Of a stretch of DNA of 63,491 nucleotides, positions 19,951-29,445 are shown one piece after another. The stretch's first letter is position 1; every line of letters begins with the position of its first letter. The translations under genes and the position numbers were made by a program. This DNA is from JAAYDI01 sp052034005 (GTDB taxonomy: Bacteria > Planctomycetota > Planctomycetia > Pirellulales > Pirellulaceae). The notes below the pieces were generated by a model that was not told the origin of the DNA, searched no databases, and saw nothing but the letters and a program-made list of their open reading frames with translations. The stretch is taken from assembly GCA_052034005.1 (NCBI GenBank), contig JBPOJB010000055.1, positions 1 through 63,491 of the forward strand, written 5' to 3'.

Positions 19951-22089
19951 ATGCGTGGGATGTTGATCTGTGCCATCTGCTGCTGGGGGTTGTCCAACAC
20001 GGTCGTGGCCGACGAGCCCGACATATTGATTGCCGACTTCGAGGGCGATGACTACGGTGACTGGATCACCACCGGGACCGCGTTCGGGCCCGGGCCGGCC
20101 CGCGGCACGCTGCCCAACCAGATGGAGGTGAGCGGCTACGAGGGTCGAGGGCTGGTCAACAGCTACTTCGCGGGCGATGACTCGACCGGCACGCTCACGA
20201 GCCCGCCGTTTGTCATCCAGCGCCGCTACATCAACTTCCTCGTGGGCGGCGGCAAGCATCCCGGCCAGGTGTGCATCAACCTGCTGATCGATGGAAAGGT
20301 GGTGCGCACCGCCACCGGGCCCAACGATCGGCCGGGCGGCAGTGAACGATTGGATTGGTGCTCTTGGGACGTGCAGGACCTGGCGGGCCGGCAGGCCGTG
20401 ATCCAAATCATCGACCACCGGCAGGGAGGATGGGGGCATATCAATGTGGATCAGATCATGCAGAGCGACCAGAAACGGGAAGTAGGACCGGCCAGCCGCC
20501 AACTGAAGATCGAACGACGGTACCTGCACTTCCCCGTGACAAACGACGCGTCCATGGTCCGGATGAAGGTCACGGTGGGCGAGCGGATTGTGGATGAGTT
20601 CGACATCGAGCTTGCGCCGGCCGCGCCCAGCTTCTGGACTTTCCTGGACATGGAGCAGTACCAGGGCCGGCACGCGACGATCGAAGTGGATCGCTTGCCC
20701 AGCGACTCGCAGGGCCTGGCGCGAATCCGGCAGGACGACGAGATCCCCGGCGCCGCGACGCTGTACCGGGAGAAATACCGGCCGCAGTTCCATTTCTCGC
20801 CGCGCATCGGTTGGAATAACGACCCCAACGGTCTCGTGTACTACAAGGGGGAATGGCATCTCTACTTCCAGCACAATCCGTACGGTTGGAAGTGGGGCAA
20901 CATGCACTGGGGCCACGCGGTGAGCCGGGACCTGGTCCACTGGACCGAGTTGCCCATCGCCATCTACCCCTACCGGTACGGCGACTGGGTCTTCTCCGGC
21001 GGTGCCCTCGTGGACAGCGACAACACGGGGGGGTTCCAGTCGGGTGCGGAAGATGTGATCGTCGCGTCGTATACGAGCACCGGCCGGGGCGAAGCCATCG
21101 CCTACTCGAATGACCGCGGGCGCACCTTCACGGACTATATAGGGAACCCGGTGGTCAAGCATCAGGGGCGCGACCCGAAGATCATCTGGTACGCGCCCGG
21201 CAAGCACTGGGTCATGGCCGTGTACGACGAGCAAGACGTGGACGGGCAGCTGAAGCAGCAGATCGCCTTCTACACCTCCACGGATCTCAAGGCGTGGACG
21301 CTGCAGAGCAAGCTGGACGGGTATTTCGAATGCCCGGAGATCTTCCCGCTGCGAGTGGATGGGGACATGGAGGGTGCCGAGCGCTGGGTGGTCTATGGCG
21401 CCGACGGCGCCTATCAGGTCGGCGCGTTCGACGGGAAGACGTTCACGCCCGACGAGCCGGACAAGCAGTGCTTCAACTGGGGGAACTGTTTCTACGCGTC
21501 GCAGACCTACAGCAACGTCCCGGCCGAGGACGGGCGGCGCGTCCAGATCGCCTGGGGCCGGATCGGGCACCCGGAGATGCCGTTCAATCAGCAGATGAAC
21601 TTCCCCGTCGCACTCGCGCTCCGCACGACCGAGGAGGGCGTCCGTCTGTTCGCCAACCCGGTCAGGGAGATCGAGCTGCTGCACGGCAGGTCGTTCCAGC
21701 TGGAGAACACGCGGCTTACCGGTACAGCGAACCCGCTGGAGGGCCAGGGCGGCGAGCTGCTGCACATCCTGGCGACGATCGATCCGGGCGATGCGAAGCG
21801 GATCGTGCTCGACGTGCGCGGCGAGCAGGTCGTTTACGACGCCGTCGCGCACACGCTCAGTTGCCTGGACAAGCAAGCGCCGTTGCCGTTGATCGATGGC
21901 CGCATCCGGCTGGAGATCCTGGTGGACCGCCTGTCGATCGAGATCTTCGGCAACGCGGGCCGCATCTACATGCCGATGGGCAAGGTGCTGGATCTGGACG
22001 ACAGGTCACTGAGCATCGCAGGTGAAGGGGGCACCGCGACCATCCTGTCCATGACCGTGCACCAGCTGAAGTCCGCCTGGAGGCGGTAG
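19951..22089 (+). CDS. GH32 beta-fructosidase (levanase/inulinase type) with extra N-terminal domain
   Basis: The 712-aa secreted protein (signal at 1-20, cleavage near VVADEP) has the GH32 five-bladed propeller from about residue 278. Asp291 in WNNDPNG is the nucleophile, RDPK near residue 407 is the transition-state stabiliser motif, and ECPEIF near 456 carries the acid/base Glu. A beta-sandwich follows to the C-terminus. The first 250 residues form a DUF4980-like region in which two related halves are visible (QRRYINFLVGG near 91 and ERRYLHFPVTN near 188). The enzyme should cut terminal fructose from levan or inulin-type chains. The upstream region carries no other gene of a fructan locus. 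Confidence 0.9.
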   Translation: MRGMLICAICCWGLSNTVVADEPDILIADFEGDDYGDWITTGTAFGPGPARGTLPNQMEVSGYEGRGLVNSYFAGDDSTGTLTSPPFVIQRRYINFLVGGGKHPGQVCINLLIDGKVVRTATGPNDRPGGSERLDWCSWDVQDLAGRQAVIQIIDHRQGGWGHINVDQIMQSDQKREVGPASRQLKIERRYLHFPVTNDASMVRMKVTVGERIVDEFDIELAPAAPSFWTFLDMEQYQGRHATIEVDRLPSDSQGLARIRQDDEIPGAATLYREKYRPQFHFSPRIGWNNDPNGLVYYKGEWHLYFQHNPYGWKWGNMHWGHAVSRDLVHWTELPIAIYPYRYGDWVFSGGALVDSDNTGGFQSGAEDVIVASYTSTGRGEAIAYSNDRGRTFTDYIGNPVVKHQGRDPKIIWYAPGKHWVMAVYDEQDVDGQLKQQIAFYTSTDLKAWTLQSKLDGYFECPEIFPLRVDGDMEGAERWVVYGADGAYQVGAFDGKTFTPDEPDKQCFNWGNCFYASQTYSNVPAEDGRRVQIAWGRIGHPEMPFNQQMNFPVALALRTTEEGVRLFANPVREIELLHGRSFQLENTRLTGTANPLEGQGGELLHILATIDPGDAKRIVLDVRGEQVVYDAVAHTLSCLDKQAPLPLIDGRIRLEILVDRLSIEIFGNAGRIYMPMGKVLDLDDRSLSIAGEGGTATILSMTVHQLKSAWRR

Positions 22090-22095
22090 CGCCCC

Positions 22096-23007
22096 TTACT
22101 GGTGACCGACTTCCGCCATGTGCCTGAGCGTATCGTCAACCTCTTCGACCTTGAGCATGCCGACGGTGATGGCATCGACCAGTTCGTGGGAGGAGACGTA
22201 GTTCAGCGAGGCCGCTTTCTCGGCGGGCTGGACCAGCGTCCCTTCGCCGAAGATCTTCATGCCGATGACCGCCTTGCCGTTTGTGCGCGCGGTCTTGAGC
22301 ACGGCGGCCACGACGTCCGCCGGCGCGTCGCACTTGTACTTCTCACCGCCAAGATGGTTGATGCGCGCCATGATGACGTCCACCCAAGGATGCTGGGCAG
22401 CGACCTTGAGCGCGCCAAGGTCATGGCATGAGACACCGACGGCGCGGACCAGCTGCTTGTCCTTGAGCTCCGCCAGCTCGTCACACACGCGCGCATATTC
22501 GGTTGGCCACCGGTCATTCAGCATGCAGTGGATCAGGCACACGTCGATCTGGTCGACGCCCAGCTCCCGGCGGAATCGCTCCACCTCGGGTTTGGCGCCG
22601 CCCGAGAACTCGACCCACGATTCGGTGCGCGGCCACAGCTTGGTGAGCAGTGTGTACTGGTCGCGAGGCAGATCCCTGATGATGTCCTTCACGAACGGGT
22701 GCGACCCGTACAGGTCGGCCATGTCGATGAAGCGGATGCCTTGATCCAGGCTGTGACGCATCAGCCGGTCGAACGCGGGCTTCCCCTGCCGCGTGTGGGC
22801 GGAAGAATGACTGTAACCGCTCATGCCGGTGCCCTGCGCCAGACGGGACACGCGAATCCCGGTCTTGCCCAACGAGACGATGTCGGTCCCCTTGAACGAG
22901 GCGGCAGTCGTGGACGCGGCGCTGCCCAGCAGGCTGGGAGCGGCTGCCAGCACGCCCGCGCTTGCTAACGTAGACTGCAAGAATCGCCGCCGAGTACAAC
23001 CGCGCAT
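22096..23007 (-). CDS. Tat-exported aldo/keto reductase
   Basis: The 303-aa protein starts MRGCTRRRFLQSTLASAGV, a Tat leader, with AGAGGG upstream; the frame is open further upstream but no ribosome site supports that. Family motifs are GIRFIDMADLYGSH (Asp and catalytic Tyr), the Lys in LLTKLWPRT, the His in IDVCLIHCM and GVSCHDLGAL. These match the D-Y-K-H tetrad of the AKR superfamily, which reduces aldehydes or ketones with NAD(P)H. Its stop lies 6 nt from the convergent GH32 stop. The substrate is unknown. Confidence 0.85.
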   Translation of the reverse strand: MRGCTRRRFLQSTLASAGVLAAAPSLLGSAASTTAASFKGTDIVSLGKTGIRVSRLAQGTGMSGYSHSSAHTRQGKPAFDRLMRHSLDQGIRFIDMADLYGSHPFVKDIIRDLPRDQYTLLTKLWPRTESWVEFSGGAKPEVERFRRELGVDQIDVCLIHCMLNDRWPTEYARVCDELAELKDKQLVRAVGVSCHDLGALKVAAQHPWVDVIMARINHLGGEKYKCDAPADVVAAVLKTARTNGKAVIGMKIFGEGTLVQPAEKAASLNYVSSHELVDAITVGMLKVEEVDDTLRHMAEVGHQ

Positions 23008-23166
23008 GGCAAGCCCTCTTTTCAATCCACCAAGTGTCTGATTCCGCACCAGAAGATCACGATGAAGGATACCCGAATACGTCGCTTTCGCTCCGCACCA
23101 CAGTGTAACAGCATGGCAAGCTGGATTTCGCCCGGCGCTGTTCGACCGCAGCGAGGCCTCATCGAG

Positions 23167-23172
23167 TATAAT
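23167..23172 (+). promoter_or_regulatory. Possible -10 element for the FG-GAP/cytochrome operon
   Basis: A perfect TATAAT lies 68 nt before the ATG at 23240 in an otherwise GC-rich divergent spacer. No good -35 hexamer is found at 16-18 bp, so the promoter may need an activator. The opposite strand could also use this AT patch for the reductase gene. Confidence 0.4.
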
Positions 23173-23239
23173 ACACACTTCCGGCCGCACCCCGGTCCCC
23201 GCTGTGCGCTTGTGAGGGTTCCGTGAACCGAGTGATTTC

Positions 23240-24808
23240 ATGAAGTCCGATGTCCGCCTCACATGCGCCTCGCTGCTGCTGGCCGTCACCGCGTTGGCCG
23301 GCGGATGTCGCGTTCAAACCGCCGCCAAACCCGCGCGACCGGCGGTGGATCTAGTCACGATGGGCCACCAGGTGGACGTGTTTTGTGGGGATTGTCACGT
23401 CGTCCCCCAGCCCAAGCATTTTCCCAAGGACGGGTGGTTCTGGATGGTCAACAAGGGTTACCAGCTCTACTTCGACACGCGGCGGACGGATCTGGTGGAG
23501 CCGCCGATGCATGAGGTGGTGGAGTATTACCGGCGGCTGGCGCCGGCGCTGATGACGGTGCCGGTCTACGCCGAGTCGTCCCGCGCGCCATCGACGCGTT
23601 TCGTCCGCACGGTGCCGCAGATCGGGGTCCCGCCGAGCCCTCGGCACGCTGTGTCGTACCTGCAGTGGCTGCCGGTCCAGCCGGGGGGCGCGCCGCTGTT
23701 GATCTTCAGCGACATGCGCGCCGGCGGGCTCTACTTCGTGCCCTACGGTGGGGAGGTTGCCATGCAGGTCCAGTGCTCGAATCCGGCGCACCTGGAACCC
23801 TGCGATTTGGATCAGGACGGGATCCGGGACTTCGTCGTGGCGGACCTGGGCGGCTTCCCGGCGGAGGACCATCTGCGCGGCCGCGTGCTGTGGGTGCGCG
23901 GCACGGGCAGCGGATTCGAACCGCCGGTGACGTTGTGCGACGGGATCGGCCGGGTCGCCGACGTGCGGGAGGGAGATTTCGACGGGGACGGACTGCCTGA
24001 TCTGGTCGTGGCTGAGTTCGGCTGGCGCACGACCGGCAGCATCTTCCTGCTATTGAATCGAGGCGTCCACGGCAGTCGGCCGGAGTTCGAGAAGCAGACG
24101 GTTGACGGGCGGCACGGCACGATCCACGTCCCGCCTGTCGATCTGAACGGCGATGGTCGATTGGATTTCCTGGCATTGATCAGCCAGGAGTTCGAGACGG
24201 TCGAAGCGCTGCTCAACACGGGCAACAAGCCGGGTAGCCGAGAGGTGTTTCTCGAGCGGCGGATCATCTTCGAGGCGGACACTCCCGCCTATGGGATGAG
24301 CGGGATGCAATTGGTCGATCTCGATGGCGACGGCGACATCGACGTGCTGCTCACCAACGGCGACGTCATTGATACGGAGAAGATCCGGCCGTATCAGGGC
24401 GTGCAGTGGCTGGAGAACACCGGCAGCTTCCCGTTTGTGCATCATGCGTTGACGATCATGCCGGGAGTGCATCGCGCCTTGGCGGCCGATCTGGATGGAG
24501 ACGGCGATCTGGACATCGCGGCCGTCGCGCTCCTGCCCGACTTCGTATTGGATACCGAGGATCGCAGCACGCTCGCGTCCGTGATCTGGCTGGAGCAGAC
24601 GGCGCCCATGCAGTTCACACGCCACGCGCTGGAGATGGGCGATTGTCACCACGCGGCCTTGGAGTTAGGCGACTTTGACGGCGACGGTGACATTGACCTG
24701 GCAGTTGGAGACTACTTTCTCGATCGCGACAACCCACTCAGTCCGTGGCTGAGCATCTGGATCAATCAGCAGGTCAACCCGGGCGCGACCACGGAACCAT
24801 CACCATGA
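23240..24808 (+). CDS. FG-GAP/VCBS-repeat lipoprotein with one c-type haem site
   Basis: The 522-aa product has a lipoprotein signal (LLLAVTALAGGC, lipidated Cys at 23) and a single haem motif CGDCH near residue 50. FG-GAP/VCBS repeats follow with calcium-loop motifs DLDQDGIRD, DFDGDGLPD, DLNGDGRLD, DLDGDGDID, DLDGDGDLD and DFDGDGDID, predicting a seven-bladed propeller. It should be membrane-anchored on the periplasmic side. Its stop overlaps the start of the LRR lipoprotein (ATGA). With the diheme cytochrome 500 nt further on, it suggests a small extracytoplasmic electron-transfer unit. The function is unknown. Confidence 0.75.
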   Translation: MKSDVRLTCASLLLAVTALAGGCRVQTAAKPARPAVDLVTMGHQVDVFCGDCHVVPQPKHFPKDGWFWMVNKGYQLYFDTRRTDLVEPPMHEVVEYYRRLAPALMTVPVYAESSRAPSTRFVRTVPQIGVPPSPRHAVSYLQWLPVQPGGAPLLIFSDMRAGGLYFVPYGGEVAMQVQCSNPAHLEPCDLDQDGIRDFVVADLGGFPAEDHLRGRVLWVRGTGSGFEPPVTLCDGIGRVADVREGDFDGDGLPDLVVAEFGWRTTGSIFLLLNRGVHGSRPEFEKQTVDGRHGTIHVPPVDLNGDGRLDFLALISQEFETVEALLNTGNKPGSREVFLERRIIFEADTPAYGMSGMQLVDLDGDGDIDVLLTNGDVIDTEKIRPYQGVQWLENTGSFPFVHHALTIMPGVHRALAADLDGDGDLDIAAVALLPDFVLDTEDRSTLASVIWLEQTAPMQFTRHALEMGDCHHAALELGDFDGDGDIDLAVGDYFLDRDNPLSPWLSIWINQQVNPGATTEPSP

Positions 24809-25281
24809 TCCGACCCGCGACTGGCCGCATGTCACGCTGTTGTGTACGGTTCGCCATGGTTGCGGCCGTATTGGTCCTGGGCTGTACACGCCAAACGGAC
24901 GAGGGAAACGGGGCGGGATTGCGGCAGCTCCAGGCGCTGGACGCGGGCGTCGAGCTGGACGAAAGCGGGGAGGTGACCTTCGTCAACTTGTCGCACACGG
25001 CGGTGACGGACGACGATCTCCAAAGCATCGGGACGCTGGTCAGCCTCCGGCAACTGTGGCTTTACGACACCCAGATCTCCGACCGAGGCTTGACGCATTT
25101 GAGCGGCCTGGTGAACCTGGAAGTCCTGGTCCTCGGCAAGACGCGGATCACCGATCGCGGGCTCGCGCGCCTGCATCCGCTGCGGAGCTTACAAGAGTTG
25201 TACCTCTACGAGACGGATACCTCGGCCCGGGCAGTGGCCGAGCTGCAACAAGTGTTGACGCGGACCATTATCGTCCGCTAA
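24805..25281 (+). CDS. Small leucine-rich-repeat lipoprotein
   Basis: The 158-aa protein starts at MIRPATGRM, overlapping the previous stop by 4 nt. A lipobox LVLGC near residue 27 follows a hydrophobic leader. About four ribonuclease-inhibitor-like LRRs follow (FVNLSHTAVTDDDL, LWLYDTQISDRGL, LVLGKTRITDRGL, LYLYETDTSARAV). It has no enzymatic motif and is likely a binding or scaffold partner of the FG-GAP haem protein with which it is translationally coupled. Confidence 0.75.
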   Translation: MIRPATGRMSRCCVRFAMVAAVLVLGCTRQTDEGNGAGLRQLQALDAGVELDESGEVTFVNLSHTAVTDDDLQSIGTLVSLRQLWLYDTQISDRGLTHLSGLVNLEVLVLGKTRITDRGLARLHPLRSLQELYLYETDTSARAVAELQQVLTRTIIVR

Positions 25282-25325
25282 ACCGTGGCGCCCATGGCCC
25301 CCCACGGCGCCGGGGAGACCAGCCT

Positions 25326-26372
25326 GTGACCAAACGCCCCCTGCTCTGCTGCATAATCGGCCTGGCGACAGTTGCTCTCGCCCTCGGGCACATGGCCCTC
25401 CGCGCGCGATCGGCCACCACCGGGCCGGATCTGGAGACGGCGTCCGAGCAGGGGGTTGCCGCGCCGCGCCTCACGGCGCCCGCCGCGCCGACCGGCCCCG
25501 AACAGGATCTGGGCCGCACGCTCTACGAACACTGGTGTGAGTCGTGCCACGGCGCTGAAGGCGACGGGACCGGCCTGGGAGCCCGCTATGTTTATCCGCC
25601 GCCCAGGAACCTGCTCCAGGGCCAGTTCAGCCTCGCGACCAGCGCCAACCGGATCGCCTCGCGCGAAGACATCTACCGGGTGATCCATGACGGCATGCCC
25701 GGCGCTGCCATGGCCGCACACGACTCGCTGCAGGAACACGAACTGCAGGCGCTGGTGGACGAAGTCTGCCGTCTGCGCGAGGCAGGGGCCCGAGCCCGCT
25801 ACCTGGAATACTGCGCGCAAGTGGGGGAAGAGCCGGACGAGGCCGAGTGCCTCGAATACGTGCAAAGCCAGACGACCGCCTCGGAAACACTGGCCGTCCC
25901 AGCGCTGACGGTCCCGGACGCGGAGGCCGCCCGGCGTGGCCAACTGCTGTTCGAAAAACACGCGTGTGCCTCCTGCCACGGCAGCACCGGGGTCGGCGCG
26001 CCCGATGTGGCGCTCGAGGACGCGCGCGGCGAAGCGCTCCGGCCACGCGACCTGGTGCACGAACCGTTCAAAGGGGGGCATCAACCGGAATCCATCTATC
26101 GCCGCATCCAACTCGGCTTCCCCGGCGGACCCATGCCGGCCCACGAGGGACTGTCCGCCCGCGAAACCGCGGACCTCGTCAACTACGTCATCTCGCTATC
26201 ACAAGAGCCGAAACGCACCCTCACCAACCACCAGCTCCGCCGCTTCGCCGTGCCGGGCCTGTATCTGTCCGAGCTGGACGATCAAACCTCGGCGACCCCA
26301 CCAACAGCGCAGCCCCCCCACGACAGGGGCTCCTGGGCGCATGACGAGCGGCCGGGCGGAGATGAGGGTTAG
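25326..26372 (+). CDS. Diheme cytochrome c, membrane-anchored or periplasmic
   Basis: I chose the GTG at 25326 because GGGGAG lies 9 nt upstream and the product then begins MTKRPLLCCIIGLATVALAL, a signal or anchor. The 348-aa protein contains two class-I cytochrome c domains, CESCH at 71-75 and CASCH at 214-218. Candidate Met ligands are in HDGMPGAAM (near 124) and GGPMPAH (near 262). The low-complexity C-terminal 60 residues look unstructured. It is 44 nt downstream of the LRR lipoprotein and probably in the same operon. Confidence 0.82.
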   Translation: MTKRPLLCCIIGLATVALALGHMALRARSATTGPDLETASEQGVAAPRLTAPAAPTGPEQDLGRTLYEHWCESCHGAEGDGTGLGARYVYPPPRNLLQGQFSLATSANRIASREDIYRVIHDGMPGAAMAAHDSLQEHELQALVDEVCRLREAGARARYLEYCAQVGEEPDEAECLEYVQSQTTASETLAVPALTVPDAEAARRGQLLFEKHACASCHGSTGVGAPDVALEDARGEALRPRDLVHEPFKGGHQPESIYRRIQLGFPGGPMPAHEGLSARETADLVNYVISLSQEPKRTLTNHQLRRFAVPGLYLSELDDQTSATPPTAQPPHDRGSWAHDERPGGDEG

Positions 26373-26479
26373 AAGTGAGAGATTAGACGGTTTGGAACGA
26401 AGGCCCGCCTTGTACGGTCGCTGTGCCCCCTCTTCTGTCCGCCTGACTCGCGGTTTCTGCTGCGGCTGCGCCGCACAAG

Positions 26480-26493
26480 TTGATCCAGATCAA
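26480..26493 (+). promoter_or_regulatory. Perfect FNR/NNR-type binding site
   Basis: TTGATCCAGATCAA is an exact TTGAT-N4-ATCAA palindrome, the consensus of FNR, ANR and DNR-type regulators. It lies 80 nt upstream of the hemerythrin start. I found no second exact match in the window. It predicts oxygen- or NO-dependent control of hemerythrin by a Crp/Fnr-family regulator encoded elsewhere. Confidence 0.7.
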
Positions 26494-26572
26494 GGGCGGC
26501 CACTTCCCATCGGCTAATACTCCCATGTGTACGGCATGTCAGTCTGGACGAATTCTGCGAGGAGCAATTCCC

Positions 26573-27175
26573 ATGAAACCAAGTGACATTCTCAAAAGCG
26601 AACATCGGGTGATTGAGCAGGTTTTGGATTGCCTGGAGAAGATGGTGGAGCAGGTCGAAGGCGGGGGGGCGGTCGATGCCGCGTCGGTCGCTCAGGCCGT
26701 CGACTTCATCCACAATTTCGTCGACCGCTGCCATCACGGCAAAGAGGAGTCGCACTTCTTTCCGGCGTTGGAGGCCAAGGGTTATTCGCGAGATTGCGGG
26801 CCGACCGGCGTCATGCTCCGCGAGCACGAGCTCGGTCGGCAGCACGTGGGCCAGATGAACGACGCGCTCGCTGGGGCGCAGTCAGGCGACGCCGCGGCGC
26901 GCGAGCGTTTCATCGAGCACGCCCGGGCGTTCATCAGCCTGTTGCGCGAGCACATTCACAAGGAGGATCACTGCCTGTTCGGCATGGCGGATCAGGCGTT
27001 TTCACCGGGCGATCAGCAGCAATTGCTCGATGCGTTCACGCACGTCGAAACCGAGCATATGGGTACGGGGACGCACGAGAAGTACCTGCGCATCGCGGAC
27101 GAGCTGGCCGAGCGTTTCCAGGTGCCGCGCCTGGCAGCGGCAACTACAGGATGCCCCAGCTGTGGCGGACACTGA
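26573..27175 (+). CDS. Hemerythrin-domain protein
   Basis: The 200-aa cytoplasmic protein starts at MKPSDILKSEH with GAGGAG upstream. The four-helix hemerythrin HHE fold shows its ligands in SEHRVIEQ (His11), CHHGKEESHFFP (His54/55, Glu58, His61), REHELGRQH and HIHKEDHCLF (His127-His129, Glu131), a diiron site. A short C-terminal CPSCGGH could bind another metal. Bacterial hemerythrins of this type bind O2 or NO or help repair iron-sulfur proteins. The FNR-type box upstream and the NO-metabolism genes 7 kb away point to nitrosative or low-oxygen physiology. Confidence 0.85.
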   Translation: MKPSDILKSEHRVIEQVLDCLEKMVEQVEGGGAVDAASVAQAVDFIHNFVDRCHHGKEESHFFPALEAKGYSRDCGPTGVMLREHELGRQHVGQMNDALAGAQSGDAAARERFIEHARAFISLLREHIHKEDHCLFGMADQAFSPGDQQQLLDAFTHVETEHMGTGTHEKYLRIADELAERFQVPRLAAATTGCPSCGGH

Positions 27176-27208
27176 TCGCAGGCGGTCTTTAGCGCGACGT
27201 CCCAGAGT

Positions 27209-29338
27209 CTAAGGCGCGTCTAGGCGCGTCTTGTACATCTGTTGTCCGACGTCGCGCACCGCCTGGATCGTCTCGGGGTACGGGTGGTCGCAGATGTCGA
27301 CCAGTCCGATCTGATAGTTCTCACCGTCGCCGCGTCCCGTGGTCGCCTGGTCGCTGTACTGGAACCAGTGGGTGCCGACCAGGTACGGGTTGCGCAGCGC
27401 GCCGGTGACGTAGTTGCGATACGCGTCGGCGCGTGCCTCCTGGCTGGCCGTCGGGCGGAGCCCGGTGTGGAACATGCCGCGGTCGAGCGCCCCGAAGTGG
27501 AACTCGCCCACGACCACCGGCATGTCCACGTCGGCGGGCAGGTGGAAGTCCTTCACGTCATCCTGATACAGGTTGTAGCCGATCACGTCGCAGTACTTCG
27601 CGGCGGCCCGCGCTCCGCGGTCGTTGACCCACGCGAAGCGGCACCCGAGGTAGAGCTGGTGCGGGGCGACCTGCTTGACGGCTTCCCGGCACACGCGAAA
27701 GTACTCCTCGGCGATCCGGGTGTAGAACGCCCGCAGATCGTCTCCCGCCCGTTTCGCATTGGGCGGTGTGCGGTGCTCCTGCAGCGCCTGCCACGAGGCG
27801 TGCTGGGTGCCCCACGCCGCGTTGAGCCGGTCGATGGTCTGGTACTTCTGCTCCAGGTCGGCCAGGAACTGGCGCTTCGCCGCCTGTTCGGGAGGTGAGG
27901 CGAGCGCGGCGTTGGCCAGCGACAGTTCGTCGCCCCAACCCAGCTCGTTGTCCACGAAGTACCCGATGCACAGCGGATCGCCGGCCGACCTGTTCCGCTC
28001 CCCATTCATCCGTCGCTGGACCGCCGCGCGGAACGAGGGGTCGAACGGGTCGGGGAACTTGCCCCAGTAGCCGCTGCTCCCCTCGATCGACTTGGCGCCG
28101 CCGCTGCCCGCCGACACGACGTAGGGCGTCTTGCGCTCCGCGTAAACCGACGCGTCCGACCAGTTCGCGATCGTGTTCAGGGCCCAGGACCGGAGGCGAC
28201 GGTGACTGATCTCGGTCGCCCGCTCGCGCCAGGCGTCACCGTACTTGCGCACCAGGTTGGCGCCCTGGAAGTTGAACGTGCGGTACTCGCCCTTGTTCTC
28301 GTAATAGTTGTGCGGCGCCCAGGATCCCCTGCCGTAGAACCGGCCCAACGGCGAGTCGGCCGCGGGCAGATCGGCGAAGTAGTACTCGCGGTCGGTGATG
28401 GGGGTGGTGCCTTGCGAAAAGCTCACGCAGTCCACGCCGTGCGACCAGAACAGGCGGCCCTCCGGATCGACCAGCCACCACTTGCCGGCATGCTTCGTCG
28501 CATAGAAGAAACCGGTGGCCTCCAGCTGCGGTCCCGCCGCCCAGCCACCATACTGGTCCCAGTCCGACGGACCCGGCTGCGCCGCCAGGTCCGCGAGCTC
28601 CTGCTCCAGGGCCGAATGCAAGTCCTCCTCGGAATGTGTCTTGCCGGGCCAGTCCTTGTGAATGAACTGGCCGAACCGGTCGATCATCGGGAAGAACTCG
28701 TCGGGCGTCATCGTGACCCACCGGTCCTGTTCGTGAGCACCGCCCGCTTGAATGTCGCCCAGTTGAAAAACGTGATCCTCGTTGGGGCGGCTGACGAATA
28801 CGATCAGTTGCGTGATCTGCGACGCATCCAGCCCGTCCTCCTTGACATAGCCGCCCGGGAAGCCGCGCATGGCGAAGAGTTGATCGGCCAGTTGCGCGGG
28901 CAGTTTCCGCCGCAGCGGCACCGTCAACTGCCGCGTCTCCTGCGGTGGGATCGCCACATGGCCGGTGACGCTGTTCTTGACGCCGTCGCCGCCCGGGCAA
29001 TCCACGCGCAGATATACAGTAACGGGGCGCGTGTCGATGTTCTTCACAGCGACCGTGACCTCTGACAGCGCGGACAGGTCCCAGTGCCCTTCGGGCGCCG
29101 GAATGGTCACGCCCGGCCACTCTCGGGCGTGACCGGTGGATACCTGGAGCACGGTGGTCTGGCCCGCCGTCACCAGTTCCGGTTTCGCGTCCACGGCCAT
29201 GGCGGTTTGCACGTCGAACCCGGCGCTGAACGGGGCGAGGACCGTCGTTTCCGCCGGCGCCGCGTCAGACACTCGGCCGCCGCATGGCCCTACGACACAG
29301 ATGAACGCCAACAGACATGGTGACCAACGCAGACACAT
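27209..29338 (-). CDS. GH50 beta-agarase-like glycosidase, secreted
   Basis: The 709-aa product has a signal peptide (MCLRWSPCLLAFICVV) and an N-terminal carbohydrate-binding-like region to about residue 210. The TIM barrel at about 250-700 resembles GH50 agarases: KWWLVDPEGRLFWSHGVDCVS, the acid/base pair Asn-Glu in GYFVDNELGWGDE and the nucleophile Glu in VVVGEFHFGA. Known GH50 enzymes cut agarose; many non-marine planctomycete homologues have untested substrates. It is convergent with the hemerythrin gene (33-nt gap) and 107 nt downstream of the larger GH-A protein's stop, so those two may be co-transcribed. Confidence 0.78.
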   Translation of the reverse strand: MCLRWSPCLLAFICVVGPCGGRVSDAAPAETTVLAPFSAGFDVQTAMAVDAKPELVTAGQTTVLQVSTGHAREWPGVTIPAPEGHWDLSALSEVTVAVKNIDTRPVTVYLRVDCPGGDGVKNSVTGHVAIPPQETRQLTVPLRRKLPAQLADQLFAMRGFPGGYVKEDGLDASQITQLIVFVSRPNEDHVFQLGDIQAGGAHEQDRWVTMTPDEFFPMIDRFGQFIHKDWPGKTHSEEDLHSALEQELADLAAQPGPSDWDQYGGWAAGPQLEATGFFYATKHAGKWWLVDPEGRLFWSHGVDCVSFSQGTTPITDREYYFADLPAADSPLGRFYGRGSWAPHNYYENKGEYRTFNFQGANLVRKYGDAWRERATEISHRRLRSWALNTIANWSDASVYAERKTPYVVSAGSGGAKSIEGSSGYWGKFPDPFDPSFRAAVQRRMNGERNRSAGDPLCIGYFVDNELGWGDELSLANAALASPPEQAAKRQFLADLEQKYQTIDRLNAAWGTQHASWQALQEHRTPPNAKRAGDDLRAFYTRIAEEYFRVCREAVKQVAPHQLYLGCRFAWVNDRGARAAAKYCDVIGYNLYQDDVKDFHLPADVDMPVVVGEFHFGALDRGMFHTGLRPTASQEARADAYRNYVTGALRNPYLVGTHWFQYSDQATTGRGDGENYQIGLVDICDHPYPETIQAVRDVGQQMYKTRLDAP

Positions 29339-29445
29339 GACAGGGCCTCCTCAAGGTGAACGATGCGGGGGGTTCCGACACGGGCTGTACGCGGACCCGT
29401 TGCGCGTGCCAACCGGCCATTGTAAGGCCAAATCGGGTGGAAGGG

